A stretch of DNA of 23,267 nt from Planctomycetota bacterium (GTDB lineage Bacteria > Planctomycetota > Phycisphaerae > Phycisphaerales > UBA1924). Position 1 is the first letter of the stretch. The number at the start of each line of letters is the position of its first letter. Of this stretch, positions 1-6,263 are shown piece by piece. The stretch lies in contig JAEYUO010000030.1 in NCBI GenBank assembly GCA_023432465.1, forward strand, positions 1 to 23,267, read 5' to 3'. A model generated the notes under the pieces. The model worked only from the letters and a program-made list of their open reading frames with translations, had not been told where the DNA came from and made no database searches. Both the position numbers and the translations under genes were made by a program.

Positions 1-180
1 CCCCGGCTCGGTTCCTTCGCCGCCCCTGGCCACCCGGCTACGCCCGCGGGAACAGCTACGGGGATAGACAGACTTTGTTTCGCCTGTCCGGGCGCGGGCT
101 GCCCCCACATGGCCCACATCACCGGAATGTGCCCGATTCGACTTGAACTTAGCCACCCATGACGCCCTCCTGTGTCCGCC

Positions 181-200
181 GGGCGGCAATTCCGCCGCCC
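181..200 (+). promoter_or_regulatory. GC-rich hairpin in the leader of the HARE-HTH/recombinase pair
   Basis: A perfect 7-bp stem (gggcggc at 181-187, gccgccc at 194-200) with loop aattcc lies 20 bases before the ATG at 221. It would form in the mRNA leader just upstream of the GGAG ribosome binding site (209-212). It could modulate translation of the two overlapping genes, or be an operator. There is no T-run, so it is not an intrinsic terminator. The rest of 1-180 shows no convincing gene. Function is inferred from position only. Confidence 0.3.
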
Positions 201-220
201 CGCGATTTGGAGACCTGAAC

Positions 221-580
221 ATGGCCAAGAAGAACACGACCCGCAAGATGTCCAAGAGCGCCGCCCGCGCCGAGGGCGCAGCCCGCACCAAGCGGAACCT
301 GGCCAACGCAAAGGCAACCGCCGGTTCGAAGCACGCCGCAGACAAGCGGCTCAGCGCCATCAGCGCCGCCGCCAAAGTGTTGGCCGACGCGGGCAAGCCG
401 ATGCGCGCCAAGGAGATGATCGAGGCGGCGAGCGCGAAGGGCCTGTGGTCGAGCCCCAAGGGCAAGACACCCGAGGCGACGCTCTACGCCGCCATCATCC
501 GGGAGATCGCCGCCAAGGGGAAGGCGGCTCGCTTCAGCAAGGTCGAGCGCGGCCTCTTCGCCGCGACGGAGGTGGCATGA
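221..580 (+). CDS. Small basic protein with HARE-type winged helix-turn-helix
   Basis: 119 residues. The ATG at 221 is chosen because GGAG (209-212) sits 8 bases before it; longer in-frame starts lack this. Residues 1-45 are rich in Lys, Arg and Ala (MAKKNTTRKMSKSAARAEGA...), like a histone H1-type tail. Residues ~46-115 match the HARE-HTH (HB1/ASXL/restriction endonuclease) pattern: LSAISAAAKVLADAG, then MRAKEMIEAA, GLWSSPKGKTPEATLYAAI and a C-terminal RFSKVERGLFAA. Family members are thought to bind DNA, often fused to or beside DNA-modifying enzymes. The gene overlaps the serine recombinase start by ATGA (577-580), so translation is probably coupled. That suggests a regulator, accessory factor or directionality factor for the recombinase. 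The fold call is fairly sure; the role is inference. Confidence 0.8.
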   Translation: MAKKNTTRKMSKSAARAEGAARTKRNLANAKATAGSKHAADKRLSAISAAAKVLADAGKPMRAKEMIEAASAKGLWSSPKGKTPEATLYAAIIREIAAKGKAARFSKVERGLFAATEVA

Positions 581-2523
581 TCGCCAACGACGTCCGCTTC
601 GCGGTTGGCTATGCCCGGCGCTCGACCGACCTGCAGGAACGGTCGCTTCCCGACCAGAAGGCGGCGGTCGAGCGCTGGGCTCGCGATCACGGATTCCGCA
701 TCCTGCGGTGGTTCGTGGACGACGCCATCAGCGGCACCAGCGCTCGGGGTCGCGACCAGTTCACCCGCCTCATCCATGAGGCGGAGAACGGGCGCGACTT
801 CGACGCGGTGCTCTGCTACGACATGTCCCGATTCTCGCGCGGCGGCACCAACGAGACCGGCTACTACATTCACCGCCTCCGTCTGGCGGGCGTCGAGACG
901 CACTTCACCGCCGAGGGCATCCCCGACGGCGATGAGGGCGAACTGCTCCAAGGCGTGAAGTCGTGGCAGGCCCGCCAGTACTCGGTGAAACTCTCGCGCG
1001 ACAGCATTCGCGGCCAGCACTCGACGGTGACCGTGAAGCACAGCGCCATGGGCGGGCGCTCCCCCTACGGCTACGACCGCCAATACGTTTCGACGAACGG
1101 GCAGGTGCTCAAGACCGTCCGCACGCTTCCCGATGGCCGTCGCCAGGAGTTCGGCCCCGACGGTCGCCACCTGCGCTTCATCGACCCGAAGGAGAAACTG
1201 CCCAAGAAGATGAAGTCGGACATCGTGCGGCTCATCCCCGGCGACCCGAAGCACATCGCCGTTGTGCGCGACATCTTCGACATGTGCGCCAAGGGGCTGG
1301 GCTTCCGGTCGATCCTCATCGCGCTCAACGCCAAGGGCATCGAAGGTCCGATGCGCGCCCGCTGGAACCAGATGGCGGTGAAGTCGATCCTCCAGAATCC
1401 GTGCTATCGCGGTGCGCTGGCATGGAATCGCCGCACATTCGGCAAGATCCATGAGGTAGCGTCCGACGGGTCGGCCATCCCGAAGAAGGTGGCCAAGACG
1501 ACGCGCAACCCCAAGGACCGCTGGATCGTTATCGAGAACGTGCATGAGGCGATCGTGCCGCCGGACCTGTTCTGGAAGGCGCACGAGCAGATGGCCAAGC
1601 GCCGCAACGCCGGTGGCCTGGCCCGCCCGACGCAGCGGTACCTGTTGTCCGGGCTCGTCCGGTGCAAGCACTGCGGGCACAACTTCTGGGGCTGCGTGCT
1701 GAAGAACAGTGCGGGGGAAATCCGGTACTACGCCGACGGTGGGTACCGGGCCCAGGGCATTGGCGTCTGCAAGGCCACGCACATCCAGGCCGTCGCGCTC
1801 GACCGCTGGGTGTTGGACCAAGTGCGGGCCACCGTTATGGCCGACAAGGCCGGGGTCGAGCGGGCCATCGAGCAGTTCGTGAAAGCCGCCTGCGGACGCG
1901 GCGCTGCTGCGAAGGCACAGCCGGACCGCAGCAAGGAACTGGCCGACGTGAACAAGCGGATCAAGACGACGGTCGCGCTGCTTTCCGACAGCGACCTCGC
2001 CGACGTCGGCGAACTGCGGACCGCGCTCGTTGATCTCAAGCGCCGCCGCGAGACGCTCGAAGCCGACGTGGCCAACAAGCCCGCATCCCCGAAGTCGATC
2101 GACCCCGACCGCCTGCGGGCCTGGGCGCGAGAGCGGATCGCCGACCTCGCGCGGGCGCTCAAGCCCGGCACGCCGATGATGGAGGCACGCGCGGCCGTTC
2201 ACGCATTCATCCCGAAGATCGAAATTGATCCCGACCGCAAGGTGGGTACGCTCTACCTGCCGCGCGACACGTGCAGCGCCCTTCAATCAGCGTTTGTCAG
2301 ACGGGATACGAGCGCATCCTCGAGCCACTCGTGGATGGTGCTGGTGGCCGCGGCTTTGGGGTCGCCGAGCAGATCCAGCAGCGGCGTCTCGAACGGGCTG
2401 ACCAGGCTGATCACATCCGAGACATCCTCGACGAGCTCGGGCAGATCGCTTCCTGCGGAGAACGTGGCTTTACCGGTGAAGGGCATGGGTGGGTCCTTAT
2501 GGGTGATCGGTGAAAGTGAGTGA
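577..2523 (+). CDS. Large serine recombinase (site-specific integrase/resolvase family)
   Basis: 648 residues from the ATG at 577. The resolvase-type catalytic domain spans residues ~8-150: YARRST with nucleophile Ser16, then SLPDQ, and the Arg-containing DMSRFSRG. A recombinase domain follows (~165-330, with GGRSPYGYD). A zinc ribbon comes next (CKHC at 363-366, later Cys at 398), then a helical coiled-coil region (~430-520) and a final segment FIPKIEIDPDRKVGTLYLP. Large serine recombinases integrate and excise phages and mobile elements at short att sites. The family would normally end near base 2270. Here the frame stays open ~80 further codons through sequence that is the antisense of a capsid gene, giving a low-complexity Ser-rich tail. 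That tail is probably a product of integration rather than ancestral protein. The upstream HARE-HTH gene overlaps by 4 bases. Confidence 0.93.
   Translation: MIANDVRFAVGYARRSTDLQERSLPDQKAAVERWARDHGFRILRWFVDDAISGTSARGRDQFTRLIHEAENGRDFDAVLCYDMSRFSRGGTNETGYYIHRLRLAGVETHFTAEGIPDGDEGELLQGVKSWQARQYSVKLSRDSIRGQHSTVTVKHSAMGGRSPYGYDRQYVSTNGQVLKTVRTLPDGRRQEFGPDGRHLRFIDPKEKLPKKMKSDIVRLIPGDPKHIAVVRDIFDMCAKGLGFRSILIALNAKGIEGPMRARWNQMAVKSILQNPCYRGALAWNRRTFGKIHEVASDGSAIPKKVAKTTRNPKDRWIVIENVHEAIVPPDLFWKAHEQMAKRRNAGGLARPTQRYLLSGLVRCKHCGHNFWGCVLKNSAGEIRYYADGGYRAQGIGVCKATHIQAVALDRWVLDQVRATVMADKAGVERAIEQFVKAACGRGAAAKAQPDRSKELADVNKRIKTTVALLSDSDLADVGELRTALVDLKRRRETLEADVANKPASPKSIDPDRLRAWARERIADLARALKPGTPMMEARAAVHAFIPKIEIDPDRKVGTLYLPRDTCSALQSAFVRRDTSASSSHSWMVLVAAALGSPSRSSSGVSNGLTRLITSETSSTSSGRSLPAENVALPVKGMGGSLWVIGESE
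2270..2325. other. Candidate recombination junction (att site) between element and capsid gene
   Basis: To the left, the sequence encodes the conserved end of the serine recombinase. To the right, the minus strand encodes the conserved N-terminus of a phage capsid protein up to ...HEWLEDAL. The capsid frame then reads VSRLTNAD and stops at 2283, which does not look like capsid sequence. The crossover should therefore lie about 2285-2320. Integrase genes of this class commonly end next to their att site. The exact core cannot be fixed without the other junction, which lies left of the window. Confidence 0.55.
2283..2486 (-). pseudogene. Phage major capsid protein, 5' fragment, interrupted
   Basis: 67-codon open frame starting at ATG 2486, with AAGGA about 8 bases upstream on the minus strand, so the original start is intact. 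MPFTGKATFSAGSDLPELVE followed by DVSDVISLVSPFETPLLDLL and ...TIHEWLEDAL resembles the N-terminus of the SU10-like/DUF5309 family of HK97-fold major capsid proteins (D-[IV]-S-D-V-I ... S-P-x-[ED]-T-P ... [FHW]-E-W). Such proteins are usually ~300 residues or more. Here the reading frame ends eight residues after DAL, where the serine-recombinase element begins. Portal and scaffold genes upstream on the same strand confirm a phage head context. The missing C-terminal part should lie beyond the other end of the element. Family assignment is from memory of the motif; truncation is seen directly. Confidence 0.75.
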
Positions 2524-2562
2524 GTGGTGACTGGTGAGGGGTGAGTGGTGGTGAGTGATGAG
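2513..2562. repeat. Degenerate GTGAGTGGTGA-type tandem repeat
   Basis: About 50 bases made of variants of gtgagtg and gtgactg/gtgatg, lying between the scaffold stop and the capsid start, in the untranslated gap of the phage head operon. Units are irregular, so it is not a CRISPR array. Such simple repeats may arise by slippage; no function can be assigned. Confidence 0.6.
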
Positions 2563-2573
2563 TGCGATGGCGA

Positions 2574-3002
2574 TCAGGCCCGAACGCGGCCGAGGCGCAT
2601 GTAGTCCAGCAGCGCGCGCCGGTCGCCCGCCGCCGCGCGGTTCGCGGCGGTGCGCACCGGGCCATTCGCTCCTGCATCGCGCTCGCGCGGGCTGCTGGTG
2701 CTGACTCCCGGCGCGATGCGTGGCCGCGGCGCAAAGAGCGCGGGCTCCCGGGCCTTGAGCGCGGCGACCGCCGCGGCGGGCTCACCCTCGGCACTCTCGC
2801 CGAGCCTGGCGCGGGCGGCGGCAATGCTCGTTGCGCCCGCATCCGCCAGGGCCCGGTCGATCGCGAGCGTCCGCACCGTGGACTGCAAGTCCGCCCGGGC
2901 CTTTGCCAGCTCGCTGCGCGTCTCCTCCAGCGCGGCCAGAATGGCCTCGTGCGCGACGGGGCTTTCAGAAGCTTCGTGTGTGGTTGTGGTTTCAGCGGAC
3001 AT
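2574..3002 (-). CDS. Probable phage capsid scaffold protein
   Basis: 142 residues from ATG 3002, with AGGAG seven bases upstream on the minus strand. Residues ~17-55 (HEAILAALEETRSELAKARA and onward) are strongly helical with a coiled-coil look. The middle is Ala-rich, and the C-terminus is short and basic (ALLDYMRLGRVRA). Position between portal and major capsid genes, small size, and acidic N-terminus with basic C-terminus fit scaffold proteins that guide procapsid assembly. The sequence itself is too divergent to name a family. Alternative: another minor head protein. It shares strand and close spacing with the broken capsid gene downstream and the portal gene upstream. Confidence 0.6.
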   Translation of the reverse strand: MSAETTTTHEASESPVAHEAILAALEETRSELAKARADLQSTVRTLAIDRALADAGATSIAAARARLGESAEGEPAAAVAALKAREPALFAPRPRIAPGVSTSSPRERDAGANGPVRTAANRAAAGDRRALLDYMRLGRVRA

Positions 3003-3029
3003 GGGTTCTCCTGTAAGGGGTTGAAGGAA

Positions 3030-3109
3030 GTCCTGGGTCCTGATGTCCTGGGTCCTGTGCCGCCCAGCTCCGAGTCACACTCAGGACTCAGGACCTGGGG
3101 ACTCAGGAC
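3030..3109. repeat. Cluster of direct and inverted TCCTG/CAGGA repeats
   Basis: Between scaffold and portal genes, gtcctgggtcctg occurs at 3030-3042 and a near copy at 3045-3057. Inverted counterparts (caggactcaggac, then ggggactcaggac) follow to 3109. The two halves can pair, so a structured spacer RNA is likely. The block resembles simple repeats often seen in planctomycete intergenic DNA. It could be an mRNA-processing or translation-separating structure in the head operon, or slippage-derived filler. Confidence 0.55.
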
Positions 3110-3117
3110 AGATCTGC

Positions 3118-4731
3118 TCATGCCACGCCTGGGTCGCTCGCGCCGTACCCCAGTTCCGCCAGCACCTGCTGCCGCGGCACGCCGATGGCCAGCTTGCGCT
3201 CCGCCGCGATCAGCGCATCGCTCTCGCTGGGCGGCAGCGGGTCGGGCCAGACAACACGCAGATCGCGGTCGCGCGGATCGGTGCGGAGAATCCCGGCACG
3301 GTCGAGCGCATCGAGCACCAGTCGCGATGCCTCGACGAGGCCGCGGCCGTACGTGATGCGCTTGCGAGCGGTGCGGCTCAGCAGGCCCATGAGCGTGACA
3401 CGCAGCGCGTTGGCGCTGGAGAGGTTGCCGATCTTGGCGCGGACCACGCCCGCCGCGAGCGGCGGAACTCCCGAGACCTTGTCCAGAGCCTCGCGGATCT
3501 CGGCGATGTGCGCATCCTCGGACGGGCTCGATGCATCGCCGCCGAACGTCTCGATCGTCGCCTCGGGGTTGCTGGTGAGCACCACCTGCCCCGGCCCGAC
3601 GGGGAGGCGATCCAGCCCATCGAGGCCCTTGGCCAGAAACATCTTGAACGACTGCATGGTGACGCGCGAGGCGCGATCCGACAGTCGAGTGTTCAGCTCA
3701 TCCTGCAGCGGGATCAGCGGCTCCACCTCGCCCAGGCCCTCGTAGGCCAGCGGCTGCGCGATGTTCTGGATGTGCACGATGGGCGGTCCGCCGCGGGTCT
3801 CATCGTGCTCGTCGCTCCGAGGCTCCCCGACCAGCGCTGGCCCCTCTTCAAGCAGCCGCACGCCGGCGCGTTCATCGCCCTCATCAAACTCATGCACCGC
3901 TCTCGTGGCCGCGCTGATGATCTCGGTCACCACAACCGTGCGAACCGGCTCAGATGCAACGCTCGGCTTGCCGAGCCACCGCCGCATGATCGCTCCGGCC
4001 GCGGCGGACGCCGATGCCGCCGCACTGGCCGCGCTTGCCGCATCGGTCGCCGGGACTTCGCGGCGCGAGCGGATGATGTACGCATCCATCCGGCGATAGT
4101 CGGTCGTGGAGAGCAGCGGCATGCCCCGGATGGGGTCGATCACCTCGACACGCACCGCGCTCTTCGCGGCATCAAGAAGCTCGCCGGACGCTTCGCCATC
4201 CGCATCGGCAGGCACAGCCTCGCCGCCGGGCATCGCGCGGACCAGCAGGTCCACATGTCCATAGACGTGCGCCAAGAGGGCCAGGTCCTGCAGCAACGCC
4301 GCGCCGCCCGATGCCTCCCACACCGCATCCAGCACGCGTTCGATCCGGCGTGCAAGGCGCTCATCCCGCGCTGACGATGCGAACGCGATCGGCCGGCCGA
4401 ACATGAAGTCGATCATGGTGTGGATGCGCCAGGCGATGTCGTTCTCGATCACGACCTCTTTGCGCTTCCACGAGCGATCATCGGGCAGCCCGTTCCCCGG
4501 CCCCGTCGCACGCCCGAGCAGTCGCGGCGGCAACCCCTGCTCCTGCGCGAGCGTGTATGGACGCGAGGACGGTCCGCGCCCCGCGGCATCGGCGAGCTTC
4601 AAGGGGTTGCGGTAGTACCCCCACAGCGCGGAAAGCCGCGGCATCGTGATGCGCTCGTGGCGCGAGATCAGCGTCTCGAGAACCGGCCGGGTCAGTCCGG
4701 CATCGGCGAAAGGTGTGAGGTCCAGGGGCAT
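3118..4731 (-). CDS. Phage portal protein (SPP1 gp6-like)
   Basis: 537 residues from ATG 4731 (MPLDLTPFADAG...), preferred over the upstream in-frame ATG at 4782 because GGAG lies seven bases before it. Portal proteins form the dodecameric ring at one capsid vertex through which DNA is packaged. Visible features: an N-terminal tail with WGYYRNPLK (37-45); the hydrophobic start of the wing (~100-115, TMIDFMFGRPIAF); the conserved VEVIDPIRGMP stretch (~195-204); PLIPLQDELNTRLSDRASR (338-356), typical of portals; the GVPPL clip/stem region (~421-425); and a long C-terminal helix. An Ala-rich low-complexity insert occupies ~229-247. Scaffold and capsid genes follow downstream. No terminase gene precedes it, which is unusual. 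Confidence 0.85.
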   Translation of the reverse strand: MPLDLTPFADAGLTRPVLETLISRHERITMPRLSALWGYYRNPLKLADAAGRGPSSRPYTLAQEQGLPPRLLGRATGPGNGLPDDRSWKRKEVVIENDIAWRIHTMIDFMFGRPIAFASSARDERLARRIERVLDAVWEASGGAALLQDLALLAHVYGHVDLLVRAMPGGEAVPADADGEASGELLDAAKSAVRVEVIDPIRGMPLLSTTDYRRMDAYIIRSRREVPATDAASAASAAASASAAAGAIMRRWLGKPSVASEPVRTVVVTEIISAATRAVHEFDEGDERAGVRLLEEGPALVGEPRSDEHDETRGGPPIVHIQNIAQPLAYEGLGEVEPLIPLQDELNTRLSDRASRVTMQSFKMFLAKGLDGLDRLPVGPGQVVLTSNPEATIETFGGDASSPSEDAHIAEIREALDKVSGVPPLAAGVVRAKIGNLSSANALRVTLMGLLSRTARKRITYGRGLVEASRLVLDALDRAGILRTDPRDRDLRVVWPDPLPPSESDALIAAERKLAIGVPRQQVLAELGYGASDPGVA

Positions 4732-4800
4732 GGTGCGGCTCCGTCTCGTGGCGCGGGGCCGTGCGGTGTGCGGGCCCCTCACCCATGGGCGGATTGGTTA

Positions 4801-4826
4801 CGAATTGGCGCGCGCAGCGCAACATC
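4801..4826 (+). repeat. 26-bp direct repeat, copy 1
   Basis: Identical over 26 bases to 4912-4937; begins cgaattggcgcg and ends gcgcaacatc. It has partial dyad symmetry (TTG...CAA ends around a GC core). The two copies start 111 bases apart. Too long for a typical transposon target duplication. It could be a protein-binding repeat controlling the adjacent genes, an att-site scar at the prophage edge, or a genome-wide dispersed repeat. Confidence 0.8.
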
Positions 4827-4911
4827 GATCTCGCGGACGGCAACGCAAACAGCGGCCCGAGCGCGGGTTACACAATCTCAGAATTTCTTTGGGACGACCG
4901 CCGACTGCGCC

Positions 4912-4937
4912 CGAATTGGCGCGCGCAGCGCAACATC
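4912..4937 (+). repeat. 26-bp direct repeat, copy 2
   Basis: Second exact copy of the repeat at 4801-4826. It ends 29 bases before the candidate -35 box of the methyltransferase promoter, a position compatible with an activator or repressor site. Flanking bases on both sides differ from copy 1, so the shared unit is limited to the 26 bases. Confidence 0.8.
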
Positions 4938-4966
4938 CCCGCCATCGGAGGCCTTGCCTGGCCGAC

Positions 4967-4995
4967 TTGCGCCAGGGCAGCACTCGCCTTACAAT
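4967..4995 (+). promoter_or_regulatory. Candidate sigma70 promoter for the methyltransferase
   Basis: TTGCGC (4967-4972), 17-base spacer, TACAAT (4990-4995). Predicted transcription start is near 5002, ~60 bases before the ATG at 5062. The -10 box matches the consensus at five of six positions. Unverified by experiment. Confidence 0.5.
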
Positions 4996-5061
4996 GCGTT
5001 GCGCCTGCAGCGCGCGCCACATCCGCTTCCCATCCGTCCCACCCCACTCGAGCCCAGTTCC

Positions 5062-6162
5062 ATGAGTCAACCCGGCGACACACGGTCATCCAGCGCGCCT
5101 CGCCGCACTGCCGCGGCAGGCACGGTCGAGCCCAAGCCCAAGTCCAGGAGCAAGCTGACGGGGCGCACGGCCGCCACGGGTGAGCCCACGCCGGTTGATC
5201 AATGGACACACCCGGAAACCGGGGCCCGGGCGCGGGTGTATGTCGGCGATTGCCGCCAGATCCTGCCGCGGGTGCCGGAGGTGATCAACCACGAGGTTGA
5301 TCTGGTGTTCGCCGATCCGCCGTTCAACTGGAATCGCGCGTACGACAAGTGGGACGATGCACTCCCGGAGAACGAGTACCTGGACTTCACCTATGCGTGG
5401 CTCGATCTGTGCGTCGGCGCGCTCAAGCCGCATGGATCGATCTGGGTGAACATCCCCGACGACTGGGCGGCGGAGATTGTCGTCCACTTGAAGCAGCGCA
5501 AGCTGCACATGGTCAACTGGTGCGTGTGGCATTACCGCTTCGGCCAGAACTGCACGGAGCGGTTCATCAACTCGAAGGTGCATGCGCTGTACTTCTCGAA
5601 GCAGAGCTACGCCGCGCCGCCGCGGGTGGGGCCGGCGGGGCGGGGGAGCGGACGGGCGGTGACTGGCGCGGGCGGGCGGACGTGGAACCCGGGGGAGATT
5701 CTGGAGCTGTCGGACCGCGCCAGCATCTACAACGACCCGCGGACGTACTCGAAGAACGACGGCATGCCCGCGGGGAAGCGTGTGCCGATGGATGTGTGGT
5801 ACGGGCAATATTGGGGGCGCATCCAGGGGAACAACAAGGAGCGGCGCATCGGCCACGACAACCAGTTGCCCGAGGTATATCTGGAGCGCGTCGTGCGCGC
5901 GTGCTCGAACCCGGGCGACCTGGTGATGGACCCGTTCCTGGGGAGCGGTACGACAGGGGTGATCGCGCACGCCCTGGGGCGGAACTTCATCGGCACCGAG
6001 TTCAGCAAAGAGAACGCGAAGCGCGCGATCGAGCGGATGAAGAGCGGACCGATCCGGCTGGGTGCGCTGGAGGGACAGTCCAGCGCGATCTTCGAGAAGC
6101 GGACGCTGGGGGAGAAGAAGCGGAAGAAGATTGAGAAGGTGAAGGCTGCGGGCGGATCATGA
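5062..6162 (+). CDS. Orphan DNA methyltransferase (beta class, N6-adenine or N4-cytosine)
   Basis: 366 residues from ATG 5062; the frame is open far upstream but conserved sequence begins only at ~residue 56. Residues 1-45 are a basic, probably disordered tail. Catalytic motif IV is DPPF at 85-88. The AdoMet-binding motif DPFLGSGTTG (FxGxG at 292-296) is near the C-terminus. Catalytic motif before AdoMet motif defines the beta class, as in many type II and orphan DNA methyltransferases. The target-recognition region lies between (~110-270) and has a Gly/Arg-rich insert (~190-212). No endonuclease gene is adjacent, so it is an orphan, either a phage-derived modification enzyme or a host epigenetic regulator. 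The recognition sequence cannot be predicted from here. A palindromic repeat overlaps its stop codon. Confidence 0.9.
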   Translation: MSQPGDTRSSSAPRRTAAAGTVEPKPKSRSKLTGRTAATGEPTPVDQWTHPETGARARVYVGDCRQILPRVPEVINHEVDLVFADPPFNWNRAYDKWDDALPENEYLDFTYAWLDLCVGALKPHGSIWVNIPDDWAAEIVVHLKQRKLHMVNWCVWHYRFGQNCTERFINSKVHALYFSKQSYAAPPRVGPAGRGSGRAVTGAGGRTWNPGEILELSDRASIYNDPRTYSKNDGMPAGKRVPMDVWYGQYWGRIQGNNKERRIGHDNQLPEVYLERVVRACSNPGDLVMDPFLGSGTTGVIAHALGRNFIGTEFSKENAKRAIERMKSGPIRLGALEGQSSAIFEKRTLGEKKRKKIEKVKAAGGS

Positions 6163-6252
6163 ATCACCGCGAGAGACGCCGAGATCGCAGAGAGAAGTCG
6201 TGATGAAGATCCAAGAATGGAACACCGCGTGCTCCGCGCCACTGCGGTGATT
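6162..6252. repeat. 91-bp palindromic dispersed repeat (MITE-like)
   Basis: Nine-base perfect terminal inverted repeats (aatcaccgc at 6162-6170, gcggtgatt at 6244-6252). The inward arms also pair imperfectly: gagagacgccgag on the left against ctccgcgccact on the right. The left arm has the gagacgccgagatcgcagag look of a short palindromic repeat I recall from several bacterial phyla, including planctomycetes. It starts at the last base of the methyltransferase stop codon and ends 11 bases before the next ATG, so it may act as a transcript-end structure between the two genes. Confidence 0.6.
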
Positions 6253-6263
6253 GCCCTCCCACC

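Larger units (their letters stand above)
4732..5061. other. Non-coding stretch between portal and methyltransferase
   Basis: 330 bases between divergently transcribed genes. No reading frame here carries recognisable protein motifs; in particular nothing resembles a small or large terminase. It contains the portal gene ribosome binding site at its left end, two copies of a 26-bp direct repeat, and a sigma70-like promoter facing the methyltransferase. It probably marks the border between phage-derived DNA and host DNA. Confidence 0.6.

Noticed and set aside
484..2286. 600-codon minus-strand open frame opposite the serine recombinase
   Set aside because: No family motifs, Arg/Val/Leu-rich composition typical of high-GC antisense shadows; the plus strand encodes a clear recombinase.
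2513..2562. Possible CRISPR array
   Set aside because: Units are 6-12 bases, irregular, and there are no spacers of constant length or cas genes.
4732..5061. Terminase small subunit or HTH gene before the portal
   Set aside because: All six frames checked by eye; no terminase or HTH-like motif, and the only conspicuous feature is the 26-bp repeat.
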